A DNA stretch of 64,000 bases from Nocardia sp. XZ_19_385 (GCF_015355755.1 NZ_JACVEE010000002.1:2318348-2382347), one strand, 5' to 3'; positions 1 through 8,784 are shown, numbered from the stretch's first letter. The notes: a model not told the origin generated them from the sequence alone. Made by a program: numbers and translations.

Positions 1-318
1 CGCCTGCTGCAGCACAACCCGGCGCACGGCTGGACCGTCGCGAGCCTGGCCGAAGCCGTCGGGGTGTCCCGCGCGGCGCTGGCCCGCCGGTTCACCGATC
101 TGGTCGGCGAGCCGCCGATGGCGTTCCTCACCGAATGGCGGCTCGCCCTGGCCGCCGACCTGCTGCAGGAGACCGACGCGACCATCGAATCGATCGCGGG
201 CAAGGTCGGTTACGGCAGCGCCTTCGCGTTGAGCGCGGCGTTCAAACGGCACTTCGGGGTGAGCCCGCGCGACCACCGGCAGGGTACGACCCCGGCTGAG
301 CTATCGTCTGCCGGGTGA
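1..318 (+). CDS. AraC-family transcriptional regulator, C-terminal part (5' end outside window)
   Basis: The reading frame is open from the first base, so the start lies to the left of the window. The visible 105 residues form the AraC/XylS DNA-binding domain: a first helix-turn-helix around 'VASLAEAVGVSRAALARRF', a linker helix with 'PMAFLTEWRLALAADLL', and a second helix-turn-helix around 'IESIAGKVGYGSAFALSAAF' ending in the family signature 'FKRHFGVSPRDHR'. The N-terminal effector domain is not visible, so the ligand cannot be inferred. The stop overlaps the GTG start of the thioesterase gene (GTGA), suggesting co-transcription and coupled translation. Confidence 0.9.
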   Translation, partial: RLLQHNPAHGWTVASLAEAVGVSRAALARRFTDLVGEPPMAFLTEWRLALAADLLQETDATIESIAGKVGYGSAFALSAAFKRHFGVSPRDHRQGTTPAELSSAG

Positions 319-746
319 GCAAGCAGTATCCGGTCCTGTGGCCGATGCCGACGCGGTGGGCCGACAACGACCATTACGGCCACGTCAACAACGTGACCTA
401 CTACTCGTACTTCGACACCGCGGTCAACGCCTGGCTGATGCACGCCACCGGCACCGACATCCGGGATCTGCCCGCGCTGGGCGTGGTCGCCCAGACCTCG
501 TGCCAGTACCTGGGCTCCCTCAGCTTCCCGGACCAGTTGCAGGTCGGCCTGCGGATCTCCCGCCTCGGCCGCTCCAGCATCACCTACGACCTGGCGATCT
601 TCCGCGATGCCGAGGGCACCCTGGAACTCGCCGCCACCGGCGTCTTCGTGCACGTATACGTGGATTCCGACACCCGTAAGCCGATCGAGATCCCCGAGGT
701 CATCCGCACCGCCGCGGCGACGCTGGTCGTCGCGGACGACGCCTAA
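315..746 (+). CDS. Acyl-CoA thioesterase, 4HBT/hotdog fold
   Basis: 143 residues, the usual size of a single-hotdog 4-hydroxybenzoyl-CoA-type thioesterase, which hydrolyses acyl-CoA to free acid and CoA in the cytoplasm. The N-terminal motif 'TRWADNDHYGHVNNVTYYSYFD' region contains the catalytic Asp and the HxNN/YxxYF pattern typical of the family. The GTG start overlaps the upstream AraC stop by three bases, which fixes the start and suggests one operon. The 3' end overlaps the convergent SDR gene by 4 bp. The acyl substrate is not deducible. Confidence 0.9.
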   Translation: MSKQYPVLWPMPTRWADNDHYGHVNNVTYYSYFDTAVNAWLMHATGTDIRDLPALGVVAQTSCQYLGSLSFPDQLQVGLRISRLGRSSITYDLAIFRDAEGTLELAATGVFVHVYVDSDTRKPIEIPEVIRTAAATLVVADDA

Positions 747-1546
747 CCCCGCAGCATCGCCTGGAAGCGGCGCATGCCCTCCAGCCAGCGGTCGTAGTCG
801 GAGCCCTTGTGGCGGTACATCTTCAGGACCTCCGGGTGCGGGAGGATGAGGAAGGTCTCCGCCGCCACGCCCGCGACCACCACCTCCGCGACCTGTTCCG
901 GAGTGAGCACGGCCCCAGCGGTTTTCACGGCTTTGACGGCGAGTTCCGCGGCTTCGGGGCTGCCGGGGATCAGATCGCCGTGCAGCAGGCGGGTGTCCAC
1001 GCCCATCGGGCAGACGCAGCTGACGCGAATGCCCTTGTCCCCGTAGGTGACCGACAGCCATTCGGCGAACCCGACGGCCGCGTGCTTGGTGACCGAGTAT
1101 GGGGCGGAACCGATCTGGGTCAGCAGGCCCGCCGCTGATGCCGTGGCGATGAAATACCCGCTGCCCCGCTCCAGCCAGCCCGGAGTCAGCAGCCGAGCGG
1201 CCCGCACATGGGCGAGCACGTTGACTTCGAGTGCGGCCGACCATTGTTCGTCGGTGCTGTCCAGCCCTGGGCCACCGCCGATACCCGCGTTCGCGAAATA
1301 CAGGTCCACGGGGCCGAATTCGGACTCCGCGCGATCGATCAGACTCTGAATCACCTTCTCGTCGGCCACATCACCGCCGACGGCGACCGCGTTCGCCCCG
1401 ATCGATGCGGCAACCTGAGCGGCCCCGGCCGCATCCAGATCGGCGAGCACCACCCGAGCCCCGCCATCGGCCAGCCGCCGCGCCAATGCCGCGCCGATCC
1501 CCGCTCCGGCGCCCGTAACTATCGCAACCTTGCCCGAAATGTCCAC
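743..1546 (-). CDS. Short-chain dehydrogenase/reductase
   Basis: 267 residues, a classical SDR. The Rossmann nucleotide motif TGAGAGIG is at about residues 11-18, the NAG motif at about 85-87, and the catalytic Ser-Tyr-Lys set includes 'YSVTK' at about 153-157. An acidic residue after the second beta strand (ADLDAAG) suggests NAD(H) rather than NADP(H). It is convergent with the thioesterase gene with a 4-bp overlap. A 47-bp gap separates its start from the stop of the Lrp regulator upstream on the same strand, so the two may share a transcript. The substrate is unknown. Confidence 0.88.
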   Translation of the reverse strand: MDISGKVAIVTGAGAGIGAALARRLADGGARVVLADLDAAGAAQVAASIGANAVAVGGDVADEKVIQSLIDRAESEFGPVDLYFANAGIGGGPGLDSTDEQWSAALEVNVLAHVRAARLLTPGWLERGSGYFIATASAAGLLTQIGSAPYSVTKHAAVGFAEWLSVTYGDKGIRVSCVCPMGVDTRLLHGDLIPGSPEAAELAVKAVKTAGAVLTPEQVAEVVVAGVAAETFLILPHPEVLKMYRHKGSDYDRWLEGMRRFQAMLRG

Positions 1547-1593
1547 CCGCGCACCTTAACGCCGACCGGGAGCGCGCGGCAGCACCCTCGAGG

Positions 1594-2100
1594 TCAGGGA
1601 TTCTCGCGATTTCCGGCCGCGAGGCGATCGAGCAGCGGTGCGGTGCGCGGACCCACCAATTCCCGCATCACCAGCGCCATGTTGGTTCGTTCCACGCCCG
1701 GGATTTTGAGGATCTGCCCGGCGATCCGATATAGGTCGTCGGCGTCGCGCGCCACCACCCGGACCGTGAGATCGGTCAGCCCGGTCATGCCGCACACCTC
1801 GGTCACCTCCGGCACCTCGGCCAGGGCCTCCACCACCGCGTCCAGTTGATGCTGATCGACGACGACCGCCACGAACGCCGACAGCGGATAGCCGAGTGCG
1901 CGCGGGCGCACCCGTCGTTCGAAACTGCCGAGCACCCCGCTCGCCTCCCAGCGCGCCAGCCGCGCCTGGACGGTATTGCGGGACAGTCCGAGCCGGGTCG
2001 CGAGCTCCACGCCGGTGGCGCGCGGGTTGGCCACCAGTTCGAGCAACAGGCGCGCGTCGGTGGCGTCCAAAGTCGGGTCGGTGGGTTCTCTACTGGACAT
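1594..2100 (-). CDS. Lrp/AsnC-family transcriptional regulator (probable regulator of bkdABC)
   Basis: 168 residues from the ATG at 2100. The N-terminal helix-turn-helix ('TGVELATRLGLSRNTVQARL') is followed by an RAM/AsnC ligand-binding domain ('VCGMTGLTDLTVRVVARD'). A longer frame reaches 2211, but the family begins just before 'LDATDARLL', and a CATACT -10 box (2112-2107, minus strand) six bases before the ATG suggests a leaderless mRNA. It is transcribed divergently from the branched-chain oxoacid dehydrogenase operon, the arrangement of BkdR-type regulators that sense branched-chain amino acids or oxoacids. The regulatory role is inferred from position and from the inverted repeats between the genes. 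Confidence 0.88.
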   Translation of the reverse strand: MSSREPTDPTLDATDARLLLELVANPRATGVELATRLGLSRNTVQARLARWEASGVLGSFERRVRPRALGYPLSAFVAVVVDQHQLDAVVEALAEVPEVTEVCGMTGLTDLTVRVVARDADDLYRIAGQILKIPGVERTNMALVMRELVGPRTAPLLDRLAAGNRENP

Positions 2101-2135
2101 ATGCGCAGTATGACATTCCAGTACTGCCGACTTTT

Positions 2136-2217
2136 GAGCATTCTGCTCAGGGCAATATTGACCACTTGCGCACTTCGCTCGAAAGGGCATGCTGTGATTA
2201 AGAGCACACAATGCTCT
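2136..2217. promoter_or_regulatory. Two GAGCA/TGCTC inverted repeats between lrp and bkdA
   Basis: Two dyads share the same half-sites. GAGCA-TTC-TGCTC is at 2136-2148 and AGAGCA-CACAA-TGCTCT is at 2201-2217, with centres 67 bp apart (about six helical turns). They sit in the divergent promoter region between the Lrp-type gene and bkdA. Lrp-family proteins are known to bind multiple phased dyads, so these are candidate operators for the adjacent regulator. Binding itself is inference. Confidence 0.55.
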
Positions 2218-2243
2218 GCGCCAGTTGGTAGGAGGCGATCCCT

Positions 2244-3353
2244 ATGCCAGAAAAGCTCGCGTATCCGGTCCAGTTGATCCAGCCCGACGGCCGCCGCGTC
2301 CTGGACCGGGAGCATGCCGCCCTGGTCGCCGACGTCGGCCCCGAACAATTACGGGCGCTGTATCAAGACCTGGTGGTCACCCGCCGCATCGATACCGAGG
2401 CAACCGCGCTGCAACGGCAGGGCCAGCTGGGTTTATGGCCCCCGATGCTGGGCCAGGAAGCCGCCCAGGTCGGCTCCGCCCGCGCGCTGCACCCCGACGA
2501 CTACGTGTTCTGTAGCTACCGCGAAGCCGCCGTCGCCTACTGCCGCGGCGTGAACCCCCGCGAGCTGACCCGGTTGTGGCGCGGCGTCGCTCACCACTGC
2601 TGGGACCCGAACGTGGTGCGCATGACCAACCCGAACATCGTCGTCGGCGCGCAAGGGCTGCACGCCACCGGCTACGCCTACGCGGCCCACCTCGACGGCG
2701 CCGAGATCGCGACCATCGCCTACTTCGGCGACGGCGCCACCAGCCAGGGCGATATCGCCGAGGCGCTGGGTTTCGCGTCGAGCTGGAGTGCGCCGGTGGT
2801 GTTCTTCTGCCAGAACAACGGCTGGGCGATCAGCGCGCCGGTTCGCGTGCAGAGTGCGACCCCGATCGTGCGGCGCGCCTACGGCTACGGGATTCCCGGC
2901 GTCCAGGTCGACGGCAACGATGTGCTCGCGGTGCTGGCGGTGACCCGGCAGGCGATCCAGCGGGCGCGCACCGGTGGCGGCCCGTCGTTCATCGAGGCCA
3001 TGACCTACCGGATGGGCCCGCACACCACCGCCGACGATCCCTCCCGCTACCGTGCCGCCGCCGAGACCGAGGAGTGGAAGCGCCGCGACCCGATCGACCG
3101 GCTGCGCCGGTTGCTCGAGCGGGAAGGACTGTACGACAACGATTTCGAGCGTGCCGTCAGCGCCGAGGCCGACGCGGTCGCGCACCAGATCCGCAGCGCC
3201 ACCATCGAGATGCCCGATCCCGAGCCGATGGAGCTGTTCGACCACGTCTATTCCACCCCGCACTCACTCATCACCGCCGAGCGGCAGGAGTACCTGGAGT
3301 ACTTGACCGGCGATCCCGGGGAAAAACCTGTGCAAGAAGGAGTTCGCGCATGA
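2244..3353 (+). CDS. bkdA: Branched-chain 2-oxoacid dehydrogenase E1 alpha subunit
   Basis: 369 residues. The thiamine pyrophosphate motif starts with GDG at residues 162-164 and closes with NN at 191-192, the spacing of E1-alpha subunits; 'MGPHTTADDPSRYR' is the conserved phosphorylation-loop region. With bkdB it decarboxylates 2-oxoisovalerate and related branched-chain oxoacids and transfers the acyl group to the lipoyl arm of E2. The ATG has a strong ribosome binding site (AGGAGG, 2230-2235). Its stop overlaps the bkdB start (ATGA). The operon is divergent from an Lrp-type regulator. A pyruvate dehydrogenase role is possible, but the E1 alpha-beta layout and nearby valine genes favour branched-chain substrates. 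Confidence 0.93.
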   Translation: MPEKLAYPVQLIQPDGRRVLDREHAALVADVGPEQLRALYQDLVVTRRIDTEATALQRQGQLGLWPPMLGQEAAQVGSARALHPDDYVFCSYREAAVAYCRGVNPRELTRLWRGVAHHCWDPNVVRMTNPNIVVGAQGLHATGYAYAAHLDGAEIATIAYFGDGATSQGDIAEALGFASSWSAPVVFFCQNNGWAISAPVRVQSATPIVRRAYGYGIPGVQVDGNDVLAVLAVTRQAIQRARTGGGPSFIEAMTYRMGPHTTADDPSRYRAAAETEEWKRRDPIDRLRRLLEREGLYDNDFERAVSAEADAVAHQIRSATIEMPDPEPMELFDHVYSTPHSLITAERQEYLEYLTGDPGEKPVQEGVRA

Positions 3354-4324
3354 TCACCACCTTCGCCGCGGCGCTCAACGCCGGCCTGCGCAAAGCCTTG
3401 GAGGACGACCCGAAGGTCCTGCTGATGGGCGAGGACATCGGACGCCTCGGCGGGGTGTTCCGGGTCACCGATACCCTGCAGAAGGATTTCGGCAACAACC
3501 GGGTGGTGGACACGCCACTCGCCGAATCCGGCATCATCGGAACGGCTTTCGGGATGGCCCTGCGCGGGTACCGGCCGGTGTGCGAGATCCAATTCGACGG
3601 ATTCGTCTACCCGGCCTTCGACCAGATCGTTTCCCAGGTCGCCAAGATCCACTACCGCACCAAGGGGAAAGTCAAGGCACCCTTGACGATTCGCATTCCG
3701 TTCGGTGGTGGAATCGGCTCGGTGGAACATCACTCCGAATCGCCGGAAGCGTATTTCACGCACACCGCCGGACTGCGGGTGGTCGCGCCCAGCAACCCGG
3801 CCGACGCCTATCACCTTGTCCGCCAAGCGATAGCGCTCGACGACCCGGTGATCTTCTTCGAGCCGAAGCGCCGCTACTGGGACAAGGCGGACGTCGACTT
3901 CCATGTGGAACCGGAGCTGCCGATGGATCGGGCGCGGGTGTGCACCGCCGGCGCCGACGCCACCATCGTCGCCTACGGCGGCACCGTGGCCACCGCGCTC
4001 ACCTCGGCGAAAATCGCTGCGGAGGAAGGGCATTCGCTGGAAGTGATCGACCTGCGTAGCCTCTCGCCGATCGATTTCGACACCATCGAGGAATCGGTCG
4101 CCAAGACCGGCCGGCTCATCGTGGTGCACGAAGCTCCGGTGTTCGGCGGCCTCGGCGCGGAGATCGCGGCCCGGATCACCGAGCGCTGCTTCTATCACCT
4201 GGAAGCTCCGGTGCTGCGCGTCGGCGGCTTCGACATCCCCTACCCCCCGGCTAAGCTCGAAAAACACCACCTGCCCGACCCCGACCGCATCCTCGCCGCG
4301 GTCGATCGATCGCTCGCCGCCTGA
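3350..4324 (+). CDS. bkdB: Branched-chain 2-oxoacid dehydrogenase E1 beta subunit
   Basis: 324 residues beginning 'MITTFAAALNAGLRKAL', the normal start of E1-beta proteins. The frame stays open far upstream, but the ATG at 3350, overlapping the bkdA stop and preceded by AAGGAG, is clearly the start. The pyrimidine-binding domain contains 'LLMGEDIGRLGGVFRVT', with the Glu that activates thiamine pyrophosphate; the C-terminal transketolase domain follows. It forms the alpha2beta2 E1 with BkdA, and the four-base overlap ensures balanced synthesis. Confidence 0.95.
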   Translation: MITTFAAALNAGLRKALEDDPKVLLMGEDIGRLGGVFRVTDTLQKDFGNNRVVDTPLAESGIIGTAFGMALRGYRPVCEIQFDGFVYPAFDQIVSQVAKIHYRTKGKVKAPLTIRIPFGGGIGSVEHHSESPEAYFTHTAGLRVVAPSNPADAYHLVRQAIALDDPVIFFEPKRRYWDKADVDFHVEPELPMDRARVCTAGADATIVAYGGTVATALTSAKIAAEEGHSLEVIDLRSLSPIDFDTIEESVAKTGRLIVVHEAPVFGGLGAEIAARITERCFYHLEAPVLRVGGFDIPYPPAKLEKHHLPDPDRILAAVDRSLAA

Positions 4325-4336
4325 GAGGTGTCCTCT

Positions 4337-5656
4337 GTGCCCGACGATGTGCTGGAATTCCGGCTACCGGATCTCGGTGAAGGCCTCACCGACGCCGAAT
4401 TACAGTCCTGGGCGGTGGCAGTCGGTGACACCGTCGAGCTGAACCAGACCATCGCCGAGGTGGAGACGGCCAAGGCGGTGGTGGCGTTGCCGTCCCCGTT
4501 CGCCGGTGTAGTCGTCGAGCTGCTGGCCGAGCCGGGGGAGACCGTCGAGGTCGGTGCGCCGCTCATCCGGGTGCGCAGTGATCAGGCGAAGCCCGCGGAG
4601 AACGGCGCGAGCGGCCGCACCTCGGTGCTGGTGGGATACGGGCCGGAGGGTGAAACGGTTTCGCGTCGGCGCAAGCGTGATCGCCCAGAAAATGCTGTCC
4701 CGGAACAGAACTCGGACGCACCGAGCGCCCGTGCCGCGGCCACCCCCGCCGCCCGAAAGCTCGCCAAGGAGCTCGGCATCGACCTCTGGTACGTCGCCGG
4801 TTCCGGCCCGGAGGGCGCGGTCACCGTCGAGGATGTGCGCAGCGCCGTACCGGTCACGCAACCACGAAAGTCCGCTGCCCACACCGAAGACGGCGCGCAG
4901 AGCTCCGACCCCCGCTCGGGCGGGCGGCAGCACGGCGGCCTCATCCGCCCACCGGACCGCGAGGAACGCACCCCGATCAGCGGCGTCCGCAAACGCACCG
5001 CGGCCGCCATGGTGGCCAGTGCCCGCACCATCCCGCAGGCCAGCACCTTCGTCACCTTTGACTGCACCGCGTCGATGGAACTGCTCGACCATCTGCGCAC
5101 CACAAAAGCCTTCAACGGCCTGACCTTGACCCCGCTCACCCTGGTCGCCAAAGCCGTCCTGGTAGCGATCACGGACTTCCCCGCCATCAACGCCGCCTGG
5201 GATGAAGCCAACCAGCTCATCATCACCAAGCACTACGTGAATCTGGGCATCGCCGTCGCCACCGACCGCGGCCTGCTGGTCCCCAACCTCAAAGACGCCG
5301 ATTCGGCCAGCCTGCGCGACCTCGCCAAGGAACTCGCCTGGCTCGCCGACACCGCCCGCTCCGGCAACGCCACCCCCGTCGACCTGCGCGGCGGCACCTT
5401 CACCATCACCAACGTCGGCGTCTTCGGCGTAGACATCGGCGTCCCCCTGGTCAACCCCGGCGAGGCCGCCATCCTCTGCCTCGGCTCGATCGCCAAGCGC
5501 CCCTGGGTCTTCCGCGACGAACTGGCCATCCGCTCGATAACCACCCTCGGCCTCAGCTTCGACCACCGTATGGTCGACGGCGAACTCGCCGCCCGCTTCC
5601 TGGCCACCGTCGCCGGCCTCCTGGAAGATCCTCTGACCCTGCTCAGCCGCAGCTGA
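4337..5656 (+). CDS. bkdC: Dihydrolipoamide acyltransferase E2 of the branched-chain complex
   Basis: 439 residues from the GTG at 4337; a GTG at 4328 is in frame but would lie inside the GAGAGG ribosome binding site. Domains in order: one lipoyl domain with the modified lysine K46 in 'VETAKAVV', a variable linker, a peripheral subunit-binding domain ('TPAARKLAKELGIDLWYV', about 135-170), and the catalytic acyltransferase core with HRMVDG at 410-415, where H410 and D414 are catalytic. It passes the branched acyl group to CoA, giving isobutyryl-, isovaleryl- or 2-methylbutyryl-CoA. No E3 gene is in this window, so lipoamide dehydrogenase must be encoded elsewhere. Confidence 0.94.
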   Translation: MPDDVLEFRLPDLGEGLTDAELQSWAVAVGDTVELNQTIAEVETAKAVVALPSPFAGVVVELLAEPGETVEVGAPLIRVRSDQAKPAENGASGRTSVLVGYGPEGETVSRRRKRDRPENAVPEQNSDAPSARAAATPAARKLAKELGIDLWYVAGSGPEGAVTVEDVRSAVPVTQPRKSAAHTEDGAQSSDPRSGGRQHGGLIRPPDREERTPISGVRKRTAAAMVASARTIPQASTFVTFDCTASMELLDHLRTTKAFNGLTLTPLTLVAKAVLVAITDFPAINAAWDEANQLIITKHYVNLGIAVATDRGLLVPNLKDADSASLRDLAKELAWLADTARSGNATPVDLRGGTFTITNVGVFGVDIGVPLVNPGEAAILCLGSIAKRPWVFRDELAIRSITTLGLSFDHRMVDGELAARFLATVAGLLEDPLTLLSRS

Positions 5657-5670
5657 CCTCTGGGATTTGG

Positions 5671-5709
5671 ACTACTTGCACACCCAGTGCGGCTGGGTGT
5701 GCAAGTAGT
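5671..5709 (+). terminator. 17-bp perfect hairpin after bkdC
   Basis: ACTACTTGCACACCCAG (5671-5687) and its exact reverse complement (5693-5709) flank a TGCGG loop, 14 bases after the bkdC stop. It is a candidate transcription end for bkdABC. There is no U-run after it, so it would be a non-canonical actinobacterial terminator, or a 3' stabilising hairpin or an operator for the next gene. Confidence 0.65.
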
Positions 5710-5807
5710 ACTCACAGTGTGCGGGTTCGGGCTGAGATATACCGGGACTTCACGTACGGGAAACATGATGTGCGCTGGGCGTAACGCGTGGCGGATAACT
5801 CTTGTAC

Positions 5808-7187
5808 ATGGCAGTAGCAGCGCATCCCGTGGATACCCGGTTGCCGTTCGGGCAGCAGTTGGCGTTCGGTATCCAGCACGTTTTGATCATGTACACCGGG
5901 TGCATCACGGTGCCGCTGGTGTTCGGGGCGGCCGCGGGGCTGGACCGGGCGACGGTGGGGCTGTTGATCAGCGCCGACCTGCTGGTGGCCGGGATCATCA
6001 CCGTTATCCAGAGTTTGGGGGTGGGCAAGCTCGCGGGGGCACGGCTGCCGATCATCTGCGGGGCGACGTTCGTCGGGTTGAATCCGATGATCCTGATCGC
6101 CAAGGAGTATGGGCTGGAAGCGGTCTATGGATCGATGCTGGTGGGTGGTGTGGTCGGTGTCGCGCTGGCCTATCCGTTCGCGAAGGTGGTGCGGTTCTTT
6201 CCGCCGCTGGTCACCGGGACCGTGCTCACCGTGGTCGGTGTGTCGCTGATCGGAGTGGCCGGGGGGCTGATCATCGGCACGAACCCGAAGGCGCCGGCCT
6301 TCGCTTCGCCGTCGCATATCGGATTGGCCGCCGTGGTCGTGCTGATCGCGGTCGGGTTCATCTGCGTCGGGCGTGGCGTGTGGTCGCAGCTCGGGGTGCT
6401 GATCGCGCTGGCAGTCGGCATTGTCATCGCCATCCCGATGGGGCTGGTCAGCGCCGAGGGTATCGGGCAGACCGCGTGGGTGGGGCTGCCGCAGCCGTTC
6501 CATTTCGGGTCCCCGGAGTTCCCGGTGACCGCGGTGGTGGCGATGAGCATCGTCATGGCGGTGGTGTTCGCAGAGTCCACGGCCAGCATGCTGGCGCTCA
6601 GCGAGATCACCGGAAAGCCCGTCAGCAAGGGCGATTTGGCGCGCGGCCTGGTGGGTGACGGTTTGTCCGGCGTGCTCGGCGGCATCTTCACCGCCTTCGT
6701 CGACACCATCTTCAATCAGAACGTCGGCTCGGTCGCCGCCACCCGCGTCTTCAGTCGCTATGTGACCGCCGTCAGCGGCGTGATCCTGATCGTGCTCGGC
6801 GTAGTGCCGCGCATCGGTGCGGTCGTGGCGGCGGTACCGAAGCCGGTGGTCGGCGGCGTCGGCCTGGTGCTGTTCGCGACCGTCACCGTCGTGGGCGTCC
6901 AAACACTGCTGCGCGCAGACCTTTCCGATCGCATCAACGCCACCATCGTCGCCGCCGCGGTGGGTGTCGGCCTGCTCCCGGAAATGGCGGGGGACATGTT
7001 CACCAAGTTTCCGTCCTCCGCCCAAATTCTCCTGACCAGCGGCGTAACCCTGGGTGCGGGAACAGCTTTCGTGCTCAACCTGCTCTTCAATCACACGAAA
7101 CTCGGTGCCTTGGCGCGCGGCGAAACCCCGCCCGCCCCAGTCCCCGCGACCGAACCAACAGGTTCGGAGGTCAAGCCCGGGGTTTGA
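5808..7187 (+). CDS. NCS2-family xanthine/uracil permease
   Basis: 459 residues of almost entirely hydrophobic sequence, consistent with the 14-segment nucleobase-cation symporter 2 fold in the cytoplasmic membrane. The family motif region 'VVFAESTASMLALSEITG' carries the substrate-binding Glu, and 'FNQNVGSVAATRVFSR' matches the QNxG...SR signature of xanthine/uric-acid-type members more than uracil permeases. ATG 5808 is preferred to an in-frame TTG at 5802. It converges with the benE-like gene and the two overlap by 17 bp at their 3' ends. Purine uptake is likely; the exact substrate is not known. Confidence 0.88.
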   Translation: MAVAAHPVDTRLPFGQQLAFGIQHVLIMYTGCITVPLVFGAAAGLDRATVGLLISADLLVAGIITVIQSLGVGKLAGARLPIICGATFVGLNPMILIAKEYGLEAVYGSMLVGGVVGVALAYPFAKVVRFFPPLVTGTVLTVVGVSLIGVAGGLIIGTNPKAPAFASPSHIGLAAVVVLIAVGFICVGRGVWSQLGVLIALAVGIVIAIPMGLVSAEGIGQTAWVGLPQPFHFGSPEFPVTAVVAMSIVMAVVFAESTASMLALSEITGKPVSKGDLARGLVGDGLSGVLGGIFTAFVDTIFNQNVGSVAATRVFSRYVTAVSGVILIVLGVVPRIGAVVAAVPKPVVGGVGLVLFATVTVVGVQTLLRADLSDRINATIVAAAVGVGLLPEMAGDMFTKFPSSAQILLTSGVTLGAGTAFVLNLLFNHTKLGALARGETPPAPVPATEPTGSEVKPGV

Positions 7188-8379
7188 TGACCTGCCGGAC
7201 GACCAGTCCGGCGAGTAGTGCCCAGAATGCCGCGCCGATGTTGAGGAAGCCGACACCGGAGGCCGCGATCAGAAAGGTGACGATCCCGGCTTCGCGGTGT
7301 TGTTCGGAGCGGAGCGCCCCGGCGAGAGCGGCGGCCAGCGTGCCCAGAAGAGCGAGGCCCGCAACGGTTTCCAAGGTTCCCTTGGGTGCGGCGGCGACTA
7401 CCGCGACCAGGGCGGCCGAGCTCAGCGCGAGCAGCAGATACATCCCGCCCGCGGTGTAGGCCGCGATCCAACGGCGCTTCGGGTCGGGATGGGCGGCCGG
7501 TGCGGCGGACAGCGCAGCGCTGATGGCGGCGAGGTTGATGGCATGTCCGCCCGCCGGCGCACCGAGCACGGTACCGATCCCGGTCACCGTCATGGCTGCC
7601 CGCCACGGCACCTGATAGTCGAACGACTTCATCACCGCGGTCCCCGGAATGTTCTGCGACGCCATGGTGACGATGTACAGCGGGATCGCCACCCCGACCA
7701 TCGCCTGCCAATTCCACTGCGGCAGCGTCAATTCCACCGTCGGCGCGAGCGCGGAGACATCCAGATGCCGATGCTCGACCACGATGCTGATCCCGGCCCC
7801 GACGGCCGCGGTGACGAACGCCGCGAGCACCGCCCACCGCTTCGCATACCGCTGCAACACCAGCCAGACCAGAATCACCGGCACCACCACCGCCGGACTC
7901 ACCCGAATCGCCTGCACCGGCGCCAAACACAGCGGCAGCAGCACCCCGGCCAGCATCGCCTGCGCGATCTCCACCGGAATCGAGGCCACCAACTTCCCGA
8001 GCCGCTGCCACCACCCGGTGACCACGATCAACACCCCGGTCAGCGCGAACGCTCCCACCGCCGCGGCCCAACCTCCCGCCACCGCACCGGTACTCGCGAG
8101 CAGCGCCGCCCCCGGCGTCGACCAGGCCAGAGTTATCGGCATCCGATACCGATAACTCAGCAGAAGCATCCCGACCGCCTGCGTCAGGCACAACGCGAGC
8201 AGCCCCGACGCCGCCTGCGCCGAACTGGCCCCCACCGCCGTCAACCCGGCCAGCACCACCGCGAAGGAACTGGTGAACCCCACCAGCGCGGTAACCACCC
8301 CGGCCCCGATCGGCTGCCCAACCCCCACTCCGGCGTCGGGCTGGACAACCGTTTCGGACGGAGCGGAAACCTCGGACAT
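7171..8379 (-). CDS. BenE-family benzoate/H+ symporter-like membrane protein
   Basis: 402 residues starting 'MSEVSAPSETVV'. The frame runs upstream to 8655, but the preceding residues are low-complexity and unlike the family. About 12 hydrophobic segments and the BenE pattern 'SYRYRMPITLAWSTPGAALL' and 'VTGIGTVLGAPAGGHAINLAAI' identify the family, which resembles NCS2 transporters in fold. No benzoate-degradation genes are nearby, so benzoate as substrate is only a family label. It is convergent with the NCS2 gene, with a 17-bp overlap. Confidence 0.85.
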   Translation of the reverse strand: MSEVSAPSETVVQPDAGVGVGQPIGAGVVTALVGFTSSFAVVLAGLTAVGASSAQAASGLLALCLTQAVGMLLLSYRYRMPITLAWSTPGAALLASTGAVAGGWAAAVGAFALTGVLIVVTGWWQRLGKLVASIPVEIAQAMLAGVLLPLCLAPVQAIRVSPAVVVPVILVWLVLQRYAKRWAVLAAFVTAAVGAGISIVVEHRHLDVSALAPTVELTLPQWNWQAMVGVAIPLYIVTMASQNIPGTAVMKSFDYQVPWRAAMTVTGIGTVLGAPAGGHAINLAAISAALSAAPAAHPDPKRRWIAAYTAGGMYLLLALSSAALVAVVAAAPKGTLETVAGLALLGTLAAALAGALRSEQHREAGIVTFLIAASGVGFLNIGAAFWALLAGLVVRQVIKPRA

Positions 8380-8470
8380 TGCCCGTATCCTGCCCGCGCC
8401 GCAGCCCGGTGTCCCCGTCCAGTCCCCCGAAACTGGCCTGAAATAACCAGGCCAGCCCATGCCGGCGAAA

Positions 8471-8752
8471 TCAGGTCCGGCGCAGGAAAGCCAACGGGTA
8501 GCACCACTCGCCGAGCTCGCGGTTGACCACGCTGACCAGCTGCCACCCCTGGGTTTCGAGGAACTCGATGCCGTTGGTGAGATGGATGATCGGCTCCAGT
8601 AACGCTCGCTCGACCTGCTTGGGGCCGAAGGCCGCGGTGACGGTTTGCCGGACATTGATCACCAGGATGCGACGCGGATACGACCGCAGGTCGACCACTC
8701 CATTCAGCACATCGAAGACGTCGAAAACGGGTCCAGCCGCAGGAGCATTCAC
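8471..8752 (-). CDS. Conserved hypothetical protein, 93 residues
   Basis: Not recognised. I start it at the GTG at 8752 ('MNAPAAGPVFDVFDVLNG'), because the frame further upstream encodes Arg/Pro-rich sequence unlike a protein. The product is a soluble alpha/beta-like protein with alternating hydrophobic stretches (RRILVINVRQTV, QGWQLVSVVN) and no membrane segment. It is divergent from the sulfurtransferase gene, with a 13-bp palindrome between the two. No function is proposed. Confidence 0.6.
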   Translation of the reverse strand: MNAPAAGPVFDVFDVLNGVVDLRSYPRRILVINVRQTVTAAFGPKQVERALLEPIIHLTNGIEFLETQGWQLVSVVNRELGEWCYPLAFLRRT

Positions 8753-8784
8753 GCCCCGAATCCTGCCGCAGCTGCCGCCGATCC

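Noticed and set aside
2433-3263. 276-codon frame antisense to bkdA, and many similar long antisense frames (for example 4400-5566, 11436-13706, 18025-21315, 52758-54713)
   Set aside because: All lie opposite strongly supported genes with conserved motifs; high third-position GC creates open antisense frames.
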